A stretch of DNA of 25,000 bases from Owenia fusiformis (taxonomy: Eukaryota; Annelida; Polychaeta; Sabellida; Oweniidae), in the NCBI GenBank assembly GCA_903813345.2, contig CAIIXF020000166.1, positions 1 through 25,000 on the forward strand, written 5' to 3'. Of this stretch, positions 11,501 through 19,200 are shown piece after piece. The notes beneath the pieces are model-generated. The model was not told where the DNA came from. It worked only from the letters and a program-made list of their open reading frames with translations, and did no database searches. Numbering within the stretch: position 1 is the stretch's first letter; each line of letters begins with the position of its first letter. The position numbers and the translations under genes are program-made.

Positions 11501-13030
11501 GCATTTAATTTTGGCACCCTCTCTTGTGAATTTTAAGATATTATAAAATATGTGAACTCGGAACACTTGGGTTGTCAGAACAGTTGGGCAAGAGTCAGAA
11601 CACTTGGGTAGCCCAGAACAGTTGGGCTTTCACAGACGTCTGTATTTAATGACAGGTTATTTTAAGAGCTACTGCACAGTTAACTCAAACTCAAAACTCA
11701 AAACTCATTTCCAAAAAACTTATTTTCGGATTCTATACATCGTTAAGAAGTTAGAGCAAAAATATATTGAAAACAGAAATGTTAAAATAATATTTGTTAA
11801 TTTTATTGATATTATGCTTTTCTATCATTTATCGATTGACTCCACGTGACCGTTGCGGTCCTTTAATTGCTAAAGCAAAATCGAATGCGCCTAAAAGCTT
11901 ACACTTGTGAGAGATCACTGTTTTGTTCATTGTTCCATCTCCAATTATGTTTACACTGTAGTCTATCGGACTTGTGAAGACCCGTCCACCAGAATGAGAC
12001 AGGTCGTTTAGAAAGTTCCTTGGTGATGGCCGTCTGCAACAAGTACAATTTTAGCGAGCATTTTACAAAACAAAGATTCCCCTTGAATGGTTATCGCGAC
12101 AGGGGATATATGGATTACGTTATTCGTGTTGAGATTTCTGATTTCATTAACGATTTTGAAGCCACAAATTCGTTTGATTGTATACCAAAGGAGTTCACTT
12201 CATCAAATTAATGAATTACAAAACGCTGAGGTGATGCATGCTGACAAGAACTATAACAACGATTCTGCAACAACACTGCCCTGTGATTTCTTACCTTAAC
12301 GTTATGATTTTTAACTTTGAGAAGGCTTCCTCCTTGTGCTAAACACGAACTCTCAGCGTTTGTCCAAGTTGTTCCATTAGTACCAAATAGGAAACATTCT
12401 CCCGCTAAACTGGTCCAACCACCGGGACACTGCGCATGAGCTGAATTGGTGTGAAGCATTTCAACCCATTGCCAATTAAAAGATTTAAGTCACATCGGCC
12501 CTAATTCAAATTGTGTGTGTACGAATGCCAAATGGGAAACGGCCAAAAAGTATTTTAAACACTAGAAGAAAGTGAAAGATTGGACAGGACAACCAGTGAA
12601 AGGGAAACAAGCCCCAATACCCAAATGCGATAGTTTAACACAAGGAATAATGTTCAACGCCCCTCCCTCAAGATTACAATGGGGACGTTGGTCTTTAAAT
12701 CACTTACTTTGCATAAGAATGAAAATTGTAATTGACTTATTAAGAAACACATTCAAGAACGTTTCATAGCAAAGAAGATTCTCAACGGAGAATGGTTTCA
12801 AATTGTTTAAAAAGTTAACACAAATGACAAGAATAAAAAAGTCACTAGTTGTAGTTTGTTTGACTCTGGAATGAATTGTATAGGATTATTCCAATTTACA
12901 TTTACCCCTGTGATAAATTAGTCCTCGATGACAGTGAACAGAAAATATGATCTTTTAAAAGCATGAATTTGTACTTACCAAAACTGAAAGCGAATGCAAC
13001 GAAGATAGGAATGCAGATGTTAAGATCCAT
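2369..13030 (-). CDS. Gene B: secreted/membrane receptor with tandem C-type lectin domains (3' part not in window)
   Basis: Seventeen exons, in transcript order: 13030-12979, 12440-12295, 12033-11903, 10926-10793, 10513-10359, 9932-9775, 9638-9523, 9309-9152, 7904-7774, 6188-6055, 5773-5619, 5380-5253, 4543-4413, 4132-3969, 3654-3506, 3245-3127, 2532-2369. All borders are GT/AG and the exons join without a frameshift into 775 codons. The product has a signal peptide, five complete long-form CTLDs and the first third of a sixth. The order and phases resemble multi-CTLD receptors such as the mannose receptor family, but no ricin-type or fibronectin-II domain is seen. CTLDs 1, 3 and 4 keep EPN, E and ND, as expected for calcium-dependent mannose-type sugar binding. 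By comparison with gene A, about two more CTLDs plus a transmembrane exon should follow beyond position 1. Sugar specificity and cell type are unknown. Confidence 0.85.
2700..3000. mobile_element. 301-bp MITE with 32-bp perfect terminal inverted repeats
   Basis: GTATTTCATACCTACTGAGG and the following 12 bases (2700-2731) are exactly reversed at 2969-3000. Inside is a 19-bp perfect hairpin (2759-2777 with 2789-2807) and a T-rich stretch. It sits in the gene B intron between exons 16 and 17, and the paralogous gene A intron lacks it. TA at the borders would suit a TA-targeting family, but the target duplication is not certain. Confidence 0.85.
3005..3103. mobile_element. 99-bp hairpin element
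   Basis: The outer arms GTTATGTAC/GTACATAAC and inner arms GGTTTTGGATACAG (3018-3031) / CTGTATCCAAAACC (3076-3089), with TTTATCCC/GGGATAAA, make a nearly complete palindrome. It adjoins the 301-bp MITE in the same intron. Confidence 0.75.
3127..3245 (-). CDS. Gene B exon 16: CTLD5 part c
   Basis: The acceptor is CACAG and the donor GTACGT (phases 2/1). It encodes TWDSEPNNYNGMALC, RSRNC and AYICH. EPN is kept, but the acidic residue before the cysteine is A and the ND pair is absent, so a classical calcium site is unlikely. Gene A shares this state (21943-22061). Confidence 0.89.
3506..3654 (-). CDS. Gene B exon 15: CTLD5 part b
   Basis: The acceptor is TTTAG and the donor GTATGT (phases 0/2). 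It encodes TGWWTGLNN and NWKWLDQ. It differs from the gene A copy at about four bases. One of these changes the residue three before GWW from cysteine (gene A) to serine (gene B). Confidence 0.89.
3655..3968. other. Gene B intron with hairpin shared by gene A
   Basis: CATCCTCCGAA (3700-3710) pairs with TTCGGAGGATG (3776-3786). The gene A intron keeps a related, weaker pair (from 22958 and to 23032), so the structure predates the duplication. Nothing else is recognised. Confidence 0.5.
3969..4132 (-). CDS. Gene B exon 14: CTLD5 part a
   Basis: Phases 1/0, donor GTAAGT. It encodes TPTCVGDF, GSCYYFSTR, W.DARADC and GADLVWI. It is about 98 % identical by eye to gene A exon 23426-23589, and identity continues roughly 15 bp into the downstream intron. 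Confidence 0.9.
4413..4543 (-). CDS. Gene B exon 13: CTLD4 part c
   Basis: The acceptor is TACAG and the donor GTTTGT (phases 2/1). It encodes SWESEPNNLKGVEHC, FNDARC and GYICKY, a complete mannose-type ligand set. Its acceptor lies about 20 bp from the first unit of a 26-bp minisatellite that fills most of the upstream intron. Confidence 0.9.
4563..5076. repeat. 26-bp minisatellite in gene B intron
   Basis: About twenty tandem units of CGTTCCCATGTATGCAATCA plus AGTACC, some shortened. A higher-order repeat of about 158 bp is visible (blocks beginning near 4684 and 4842). The array fills most of the intron between exons 12 and 13. The matching gene A intron has roughly one unit (about 23843-23870). 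Confidence 0.93.
5253..5380 (-). CDS. Gene B exon 12: CTLD4 part b
   Basis: Phases 0/2, donor GTAAGC. It encodes GAWWTGLKIDDNPIC and NWRWLDE. It differs from its gene A paralogue (24279-24406) at only about four bases by eye, giving P/T and K/R changes. The extra cysteine before WRW is conserved in both copies. Confidence 0.89.
5619..5773 (-). CDS. Gene B exon 11: CTLD4 part a
   Basis: The acceptor is CACAG and the donor GTAGAT (phases 1/0). It encodes a basic linker (RKRRQTQ), CPNGW, GRCFNF, AQTQC and ADLLNV. The tryptophan usually found before the C1 helix is replaced (KMADAQTQC). The matching exon of gene A is not in the window. Confidence 0.87.
6055..6188 (-). CDS. Gene B exon 10: CTLD3 part c
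   Basis: The acceptor is TCCAG and the donor GTAAGG (phases 2/1). It encodes TWATEPNSHGGLEHC, FNDAGC and YACKA. EPN, E and ND are all present, so this is a candidate active mannose-type domain. Confidence 0.89.
6189..7773. other. Gene B intron 9, no recognised element
   Basis: This 1585-bp intron lies between CTLD3 parts b and c. It is AT-rich, and no transposase, long repeat or extra CTLD exon was seen on either strand. Confidence 0.55.
7774..7904 (-). CDS. Gene B exon 9: CTLD3 part b
   Basis: The acceptor is TTTAG and the donor GTAAGT (phases 0/2). It encodes GWMWTGLNDRDQSDRC, then LWTDGTS. It again carries an extra cysteine a few residues before the LW position. The preceding intron (7905-9151) holds the mariner-derived inverted dimer. 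Confidence 0.86.
8355..8660 (-). pseudogene. Mariner-type transposase fragment (left arm, broken)
   Basis: The minus strand reads QYVLHRGLIPDL, then QQD...H and WPPRSSDANV (about 8508-8660). These are the QQD and WPPRSPD signatures of mariner transposases. After DANV a small deletion shifts the frame. The homologous DRIVEK region (near 8440) follows with an internal stop. It mirrors the right arm. Confidence 0.65.
8683..8925 (+). pseudogene. Mariner-type transposase C-terminal fragment (right arm)
   Basis: An open stretch of 80 codons reads SPDANVCDYHVWGELTELVY and later RHIEYLL before TGA. It matches the expected mariner pattern of SPDLNPxDYxxWG followed by a helical region and a GxHIEHL-like end. 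The N-terminal DNA-binding half and first catalytic residues are missing. Confidence 0.7.
9152..9309 (-). CDS. Gene B exon 8: CTLD3 part a
   Basis: The acceptor is TTCAG and the donor GTAAGT (phases 1/0). It encodes CPNGWESAMGQCFYFEP, then W.EARRQC and ADLVTI, the typical entry of a long-form CTLD. Confidence 0.89.
9523..9638 (-). CDS. Gene B exon 7: CTLD2 part c
   Basis: The acceptor is CACAG and the donor GTACGC (phases 2/1). It encodes DWDVNPTVDPNAEEHC, GLFYDGEC and RYICQ. The cysteines are intact. The sugar-binding residues are altered: EPN is replaced around VNP/DPN, and the usual N of ND is Y. Calcium-dependent binding by this domain is doubtful. Confidence 0.87.
9664..9697. repeat. 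Short direct repeat, two copies of about 17 bp
   Basis: TACATAGCATTACTGTG is followed immediately by TACATAGCATTACTATG, in the gene B intron between exons 6 and 7. Confidence 0.75.
9775..9932 (-). CDS. Gene B exon 6: CTLD2 part b
   Basis: The acceptor is CTTAG and the donor GTGAGT (phases 0/2). It encodes WLQDVV, then GWWIGANN and WKWND. A glycine/serine-rich insertion (RGAGGSRG) precedes the WWIG core. Unlike CTLD1, 3 and 4, this exon has no cysteine. Confidence 0.87.
9933..10358. other. Gene B intron 5, nothing recognised
   Basis: 426 bp of AT-rich sequence between CTLD2 parts a and b. No repeat or exon is seen. Confidence 0.6.
10359..10513 (-). CDS. Gene B exon 5: CTLD2 part a
   Basis: The acceptor is TTTAG and the donor GTAAGA (phases 1/0). 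It encodes ACPHEW, YCYYIS, then W.TARTIC and GADLMWI, the standard first third of a long-form CTLD. Confidence 0.88.
10793..10926 (-). CDS. Gene B exon 4: CTLD1 part c
   Basis: The acceptor is TCTAG and the donor GTACGA, with phase 2 in and phase 1 out. It encodes TWDAEPNNYNGVEHC, then ANDENC and GYICKY. EPN, the E before HC and ND are the calcium-site-2 ligands of mannose-type CTLDs. The last three cysteines of the fold are all present. Confidence 0.9.
11014..11641. mobile_element. 628-bp foldback/MITE element with roughly 100-bp inverted ends
   Basis: AGACGTCTGTG opens the left end (11014) and its reverse complement closes the right end (11641). Both arms continue with related blocks (GGGCTACCCAAGT and CCCAAGTGTTC in one orientation). 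Short near-repeats of CAGAACACTTGGG lie within the right arm. It sits in the gene B intron between exons 3 and 4. No coding capacity is seen. Confidence 0.7.
11903..12033 (-). CDS. Gene B exon 3: CTLD1 part b
   Basis: The acceptor is TGCAG and the donor GTAAGC, with phase 0 in and phase 2 out. It carries the CTLD core motif FWWTGLH (the WIGL position) and WRW. A cysteine stands four residues before WRW (LQCKHNWRW), in addition to the canonical six, which leaves an odd number of cysteines in this domain. Confidence 0.86.
12295..12440 (-). CDS. Gene B exon 2: CTLD1 part a
   Basis: The acceptor is TTCAG and the donor GTAAGA, with phase 1 in and phase 0 out. It encodes the long-form CTLD entry CPGGW, a second cysteine in ECFLF, the W..A...C helix (TWTNAESSCLAQG) and the LLKV strand. 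This is the first lectin domain after the signal peptide. Confidence 0.88.
12441..12978. other. Gene B intron 1, nothing recognised
   Basis: 538 bp separates the signal-peptide exon from CTLD1. It is AT-rich with no obvious repeat. Intron-borne promoter elements cannot be excluded. Confidence 0.55.
12979..13030 (-). CDS. Gene B exon 1: start codon and signal peptide
   Basis: ATG at 13030 lies in a good initiation context (AAA before, G after). It opens 17 codons with a hydrophobic core (ICIPIFVAFAFSF) and ends with one extra base before a GTAAGT donor, so phase 1. Joined to the next exon it reads SFAHAQC, a reasonable signal peptidase region. A short first exon of this kind is usual for secreted and type I membrane proteins. 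The true transcription start and any 5' untranslated exon cannot be placed. Confidence 0.8.
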
Positions 13031-14026
13031 TTTGATAACAAGAAAAACTAATCTACATAGTCTGTGTCTTTCAGAAACCCGAACCGTCTCCAAATTTGAA
13101 ATTTTTAAGATAAGAAGTAGCGTCAAATAGTTGGAACAAAAGTGAACATGACTTTTATCGAAATGGCAATGTTTTTGTAAGGTCAATAGACCTGTTAAAC
13201 CACTGAAAACATGAAGATATATTTCAAGTAGCGGTTTTTGACAAAAGCGAATGATGAAAATGACATTATAATCAAAATTAGGTTGATCTTAATCAATATC
13301 AAAACGTTTTGATCATGTATGTTTAAGGTTTCAGTTCCATGAACTATATGGTTTTGGGTAAATTGTTATTGTGTAATGGCATGTGTGCTCATATCCTTCA
13401 CATATATCGTCCATTGCTTTTAATTGCGTTGTCTGATGATGCACAATGTATTGCTTGCTTGCATTTGGACTCGAGAGAGTGGAGACGATAGTGGAGAAAA
13501 TGAAAGCCCGAGGAAACCATACGATTTAAAAAGTATTGATATAAGCGTGTTGTAAAGATAACCTTACAGAATTTAACAATAAAATCAATCAGTTCTGCGT
13601 CAATTTAGTGTTTTCGTAGATATATTTTATCATCACGATTCCAGGAAAACAACTCACCGGCTTTGCTTCGAATCTCTCAAAGTTAAATATATTGTCGCAT
13701 ATAACTAGTGGAAATGAATAGAATAACATATTTAACATGACATTATTTAGCCAATATAAACGAACTGTTATCTAGTTAATTTTTATTTTTATATATAAAT
13801 CAGGTTTTATTCATTGATATGATACAATTTCTGTTCAGAATAAAACGCAGTATGAAATATACAAATAATGCTGATGGATGAATGATTGCACTTAACATGG
13901 ACTTTGAACATGTCCATGTATGACAGTTCAATTCAAGAAGGCGATAACATGCAAAATATCACCACCAACCATTTGTTACAGACGCTGACCGCGTCAAAAA
14001 AAGTTGGTGACTACAACAATATGTTA
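13031..14026. other. Upstream region of gene B (promoter expected)
   Basis: The gene B promoter and 5' untranslated region must lie here if there is no further upstream exon. No convincing TATA box at a fixed distance was identified. The one recognisable element is a solo copy of a dispersed repeat at 13611-13680. Confidence 0.4.
13611..13680. repeat. Solo copy of the 140-bp dispersed repeat
   Basis: TTATCATCACGATTCCAGGAAAAC and its flanks resemble the core of the tandem repeat at 18400-18940 (TTGTCATCGCAATTCCAGG and following bases). This indicates a dispersed family. Confidence 0.6.
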
Positions 14027-14086
14027 CCACTTCTGGAGGTGACATTGCCACTTCTGGAGGTGACATTGCCACTTCAGGTGGTGACA
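14027..14086. repeat. 21-bp tandem repeat, about 2.9 copies
   Basis: CCACTTCTGGAGGTGACATTG occurs twice exactly (14027 and 14048) and a third, altered copy follows. It is intergenic. Confidence 0.9.
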
Positions 14087-14370
14087 TAATAACTAGTGCC
14101 TGGGTATCTATTTTTGGGAATGTGATACCATGTCAAATAGCAGGTATTCACATCCATTCACATAGAATGCAATCTTTGTTTACTATTCTACTTATAAGGA
14201 CATTGCACTCTTTCATACATCTACGCATCATTTATTTGTTTTCTATATACTGTAGTTGCAATGTCAATCAGCGCGACAGGCTGACGTCTTGCAACAAACG
14301 ATTATATCCATGTATCAATTGTGTAATGAATATTCAAAATTTATATTTGTATCTATGAACATAACATATA

Positions 14371-15001
14371 TAGAGTGGGCCAAAAAACGCCACTTTTTTC
14401 AAAATGCTTTAACTTTTTTAATTTTTGATACAAAATCATAATATGCATACCAAATGAAACTTGAGGGTGCTATCTAGCCATGGATTATGAATTGTACACT
14501 TTTACTTGAATAAAATATGTCACCAGCGTGTTACTTAAACATGTGGTGCGCCATGAGAAATAAACATAATTTCCAAAATGTTTCTGTACTGATATGGACT
14601 GATGACCACCAAGCTAATAGTCCCGATGCAATCCCCAGTAAGTATAGGGTATGGCAAGGTCTCCAGGAGATGGTACGAAGGCACCCAATCTAAAAAATGC
14701 CTAACTAAAGCTGAAAATTAAGACAGGTTGACAGAAACTTTACATTTCCAACATTTCACCAACATTTCACTGATACTGCTATATCAGTAGGGCAGCTAAG
14801 ACTAAAAGCTATTATCAAAGAGGGTGGCAAACCAATTAAACTCCTCTTATAGATCAAATATAATCCAAGTTGAAGGACTTGTTACATTATATTATTACTA
14901 AGAACCCCTGGCACTATATAACTGCAAAATTTGGGGTATATAGGTTGGAAAATAAAAAAGTTATAGTGTCTTGAAAAAAGTGGCGTTTTTGGCCCACCCT
15001 G
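14371..15001. mobile_element. 631-bp mariner-like non-autonomous element
   Basis: The left end TAGAGTGGGCCAAAAAACGCC is matched at the right end in reverse complement by CAGGGTGGGCCAAAAACGCC, extending about 30 bp through CACTTTTTTCAA. TA flanks both ends (14369-14370 and 15002-15003), the target duplication expected for Tc1/mariner. No transposase reading frame was recognised inside. Confidence 0.8.
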
Positions 15002-15300
15002 TACATACTAATTCAGGAATGCAGCATATGGTAACCTCACCAACCTTTAATCTACAAAAATTGTAATTTTCTAAGCTGTACCGTTTCAGTACCTTCCCCA
15101 AGGTCGGTACTACAATACGGTATGTATAAAGATATAAAATAATATCAATATCATGTACACTAGTAATTGAAATTGGTGAAACGATATGAAAGTTACAGTA
15201 TTTTTCATCTTATTTATTGGAAACTGTATAACAACATTGCACTATTTTATATATCCGTGCATTATTGTCTTCATAGATAGATGTCCATGCATACTGAGGC

Positions 15301-16042
15301 ATGCCATACAGCTTCTAGACATGTCTTACAGTCTCTAGACATGCCATACATCCTCTAGACATGTCTTACAGTCTCTAGACATGCCACACAGCCTCTAGAC
15401 ATGTCTTACAGTCTCTAGACATGCCACACAGCCTCTAGACATGTCTTACAGTCTCTAGACATGACATATAGCCTCTAGACATGTCTTACAGTCACTAGAC
15501 ATGACATATAGCCTCTAGACATGTCTTACAGTCTCTAGACATGCCACACAGCCTCTAGACATGTCTTAGTCTCTAGACATGCCACATAGCCTCTAGACAT
15601 GCCAAGTGGCCTATAGACATGCCACACAGCCTCTAGACATGCCACACATCCTCTAGACATGTCTAACAGCCTCTAGACATGCCACATAGCCTCTAGACAT
15701 GCCAAGTGGCCTATAGACATGCCACACAGCCTCTAGACATGCCACACAGCCTCTAGACATGCCACACAGCCTCTAGACATCATGCCACACAGTCTCCAGA
15801 CATGCCAAGTGGCCAATAGACATGCCACACAGCCTCTAGACATGCCACACAGCCTCTAGACATGTCACACAGCCTCTAGACATGTCTTACAGTCTCTAGA
15901 CATGTCACACAGCCTCTAGACATGCCACGCAGCCTCTAGACATGTCTTACAGTCTCTAGACATGTCACACAGCCTACAGACATGCCACACAGCCTACAGA
16001 CATGCCACACAGCCTCTATCTAGACATATCATACAGCCTCTA
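15301..16042. repeat. 20-bp minisatellite next to the gene A stop codon
   Basis: About 37 tandem units of ATGCCACACAGCCTCTAGAC and variants (ATGTCTTACAGTCTCTAGAC). In the first third the two types alternate, making a 40-bp higher-order unit. Nearly every unit keeps the palindrome TCTAGA. The array ends only about 60 bp from the gene A stop and may be transcribed as 3' untranslated region if the distal polyadenylation site is used. Confidence 0.95.
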
Positions 16043-16088
16043 ATGAACTCTTTGTTTGCTATTGCACTTCACAACGTCATTGCAATCG

Positions 16089-16094
16089 TTTATT
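16089..16094 (-). terminator. Candidate polyadenylation signal AATAAA for gene A
   Basis: AATAAA on the minus strand begins 11 bases after the stop codon. Use of this site would give a very short 3' untranslated region. A second AATAAA lies at 15213-15218, beyond the 20-bp minisatellite. Which one is used cannot be told from sequence. Confidence 0.4.
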
Positions 16095-16104
16095 TATCTG
16101 TGCA

Positions 16105-16271
16105 TTACAGTTTCCCATACATAATGTTTGCTACGCCTCCAATGGCATTTGGTGGTCTTGGCCCAGTCCTCATTTTGTAGACAACCAATGCTATAACAGC
16201 CAGCAATACAATCAGCACAATTACTCCTATTGCTATTCCTGCTGTTTGGCCTGCTGTAAAAGGAAGGCCAT
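16105..16271 (-). CDS. Gene A last exon: transmembrane helix and cytoplasmic tail
   Basis: The acceptor is TTCAG (phase 1 in). It encodes 54 residues and a TAA stop at 16105-16107. After GLPFTAGQT comes an uninterrupted hydrophobic helix of about 20-22 residues (from GIAIGV to ALVVY). A basic stop-transfer KMR follows, then GPRPP, and the end IMYGKL. The final YGKL fits the YxxPhi sorting signal recognised by AP-2. A single-pass type I protein with its lectin domains outside is the simplest reading. Confidence 0.88.
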
Positions 16272-19200
16272 CTGAAAATAAGAAAATTATTGAAACTTAT
16301 TTTGTCACAAACGTGTTGTATCTTACATCTTTTGTATGTTTTTGTTTTAACTGCTGCCTTGAACTTCCTTGTATACGTGTTTCTCATATAGAGTCTATAA
16401 ACATTTGTCAATTTACATATCCCCATGTTAATGTTCTTTAATATTTGAATGTTCCAATGACACAGACTAAAATTATTCAAGGTAAAATGTCATATTCTGC
16501 AGACTGATTTTTGCAAATCTTGGATATTGTAATTGCTTTTGTAAAATGCCCCTAGCTATTCCATATGTATGAGCAAGGCTGTATAAATATACCTGATTTT
16601 ATTACTAATAAACTTACTCTGAGGCTGGGGTCCAGTTCCCATTTGAAATATAGGTTTCCTTTTATAATTGCAGTTAGTTGTATGATAGAACCCATCTGGA
16701 GTCATAGCGGTACACTCGTTCCCACCAAAATGGTTCGGATGAGTGTTCCATGCTCTGTAATAAAAGCGAAAGTGTGGCTAGAACTGAATGTTTAAAGGGC
16801 CATAAAATATGAATTAGAGAAAACGGGACAATGCATGTGCCAGTTTCAATGCTGACAACAGATTCACTAAGCAAGCAGACGAATTTCATGACCAACTTAT
16901 TTAAATACGAACCTACCTGCTATTTTTCATATTCGTATTTAAATGAATTAACCGTAAAATAGTAAATCAAATCATCAGCCGTAAGTCGAGAGCTGAATTC
17001 GCGAATGGCACCTTAGCGTATCGTGCTTACATTAAATTGTCCCTATATTCACTACCATCAGTCCACCTCCAGGGCCCCAAATTCCCATTGGGGAGGTCAT
17101 TCAGTCCGGTCCACCAGCCAGGCCATGTAGGATCGTCCAACCATATAATTCCACATTGGTCACGCACCCATTCCTAAAAGTTCATGTTACCTAGCTAACA
17201 TTTGAGAATACAACTGAATCTATGGATATGAATTATTCATATTAAAATGAGTTGGCCGTAAAATGTCAGATTGTCAGCCGACACCCTGCACAGCAGCTGA
17301 ATTCGCAATATTTTACAATAATCTTACTTGAATCTCTTTGAAATTGTCCATTTTAATGTAATGTTTTGTTACCGATCCAATTCAGTGATTTATTCCATAA
17401 TAACATGTTTTCCACGGGAAAATAACAGGGAATAAAATTGATATTCCAAAAATCCCTATCAGATCCCGTATCAGCCAAAATCTCGTATCAGATCCCGTAT
17501 CAGAACTATCAGAAAAATTCATGAGACTTAATATTGTAATGGTATAGTCTAGCATGTTATGATCCATATTAGTATTATGAATTATTTCTACTTTAAAATT
17601 TGTTAATAAAAGTTGAAAATGTCATTCAATAAATTAGGTGTAGCCTATCATTTAACGCCACCATCATTGGGTGACGAAATACAAAACAAGTTTCAGAAAA
17701 ACGTTATGGAATAAATAGGTTATAAATGGTCGTGATAGAATATGAATATCAATATGATATTTTCCTTGGTCAATACCATATTTTCCCTTATAATAAAATT
17801 CATATTCCATCCCTCCCATTAAATAACCTCTATATATAAAAATGTGTTATTATCTAAATACGATGTTATTTTACTGAATGAGATTCACATTCGTCATGTT
17901 TAATTGATGTATGTATGTATATATTGTATTGTATGTATACTGATTCATCAGCATTGGTAATAGACAGTAAATCAGCGTCTGTCATTAGAGCTTGGCAGGC
18001 TGTTCTTGAATCCTGCCAGTTAAGGAGTGATGCTCGGTCCCTCGGACTGAAGTAGTAGCATGAGCCATCCCTTTCACGCCAACCAAATGGACAGTTTTGA
18101 TTTGGACCACTGCCTGGAATGAATTTTAAATGTAGAACGAAACGAAATAGAACGAAATATTGGTTCATGTACTTGGTAGCCAGCTATAGTGGGCAAGTGA
18201 TTTCACGAACCATGATAGTGCTGCTGAACAATTGCTAAGTCAACGTAACACTTTCAAAAAGTAAATAAAAGTTGGTGATGTTGGTTTATAAAGGAACTTG
18301 ATTCGAATGCTGACTTCATGAGGTCAATATATTTATGTCTGTATATCCTTCCTAAAAAGGGACGATATTGTCGTCAGCTTTGCGGGTGGGCGGCGGGCGG
18401 GTGGCGTCTCACTTTTCTTGTCATCAAAATTTCAGGAAAACCACTTAACAGATTTTATTTATTACATATCACATGGTAAGAAGTTCAAGAGCTGTTTAAT
18501 TTTTCGGCAGCCATTTTGCATTCTGAGGGCCATCTTGGAAGTTTATAGATAAATCTTGTCATCGCAATTCCAGGAAAACCAATCGACGGATTTACTTCAA
18601 ATTTTTACAAATGTTAATTGATAAGAAATTTAGAGTTGATAAACTTTTCGGCAGTCACCTTGCATTCTGGCGGCCATTTTGGACGTTTTTAGATAGATTT
18701 TGTCATCGCAATTTCAGGAAAATCACGTAACGGATTTACTTCTTTATACAAATGTTACATGCTAAGAAGTTCTACAAATGATTAACTTTTCGGCGGCCAT
18801 ATTGCATTCTGGGGGCCATTTTGGAAGATTTTAGATAAATCTTGCCATCGCGATTCAAGGAAAACCACTTAACTGATTTACTTCAAATTTTTATACATGT
18901 TACATGGTGAGAAGTCCTAGAACTGATTAATTTTTATTTGACCTTTTTGCTCTCTGGGTCATCAAGCCCATAATTGTTATGTTTTAGGTACGATATTGTT
19001 CACCCTGTGCCTTGTTGAGCCCATTTTTTAGGGTAAAGTTTAATCTAAAAGTAAGAAAATGTACCTCCACCTGCCGTTTTCTGGCAAATATAACCAGGCA
19101 TGGATGATGCACTCGTGTCATGAAATGAACCGTCAGAGTAAATAAAAGCACCTTTACTGTTTTTGTCCCAATTGTTTGGGTCCTTCTCCCAAACCCTAAA

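Noticed and set aside
15301-16042. CRISPR-like array of short regular repeats
   Set aside because: Units are head-to-tail 20-mers with no unique spacers, in a eukaryotic intergenic setting. It is a minisatellite.
16094-16480. 128-codon minus-strand frame across the last exon
   Set aside because: The correct frame gives a transmembrane helix and tail with a proper acceptor at 16271. The longer frame crosses an intron and has no domain.
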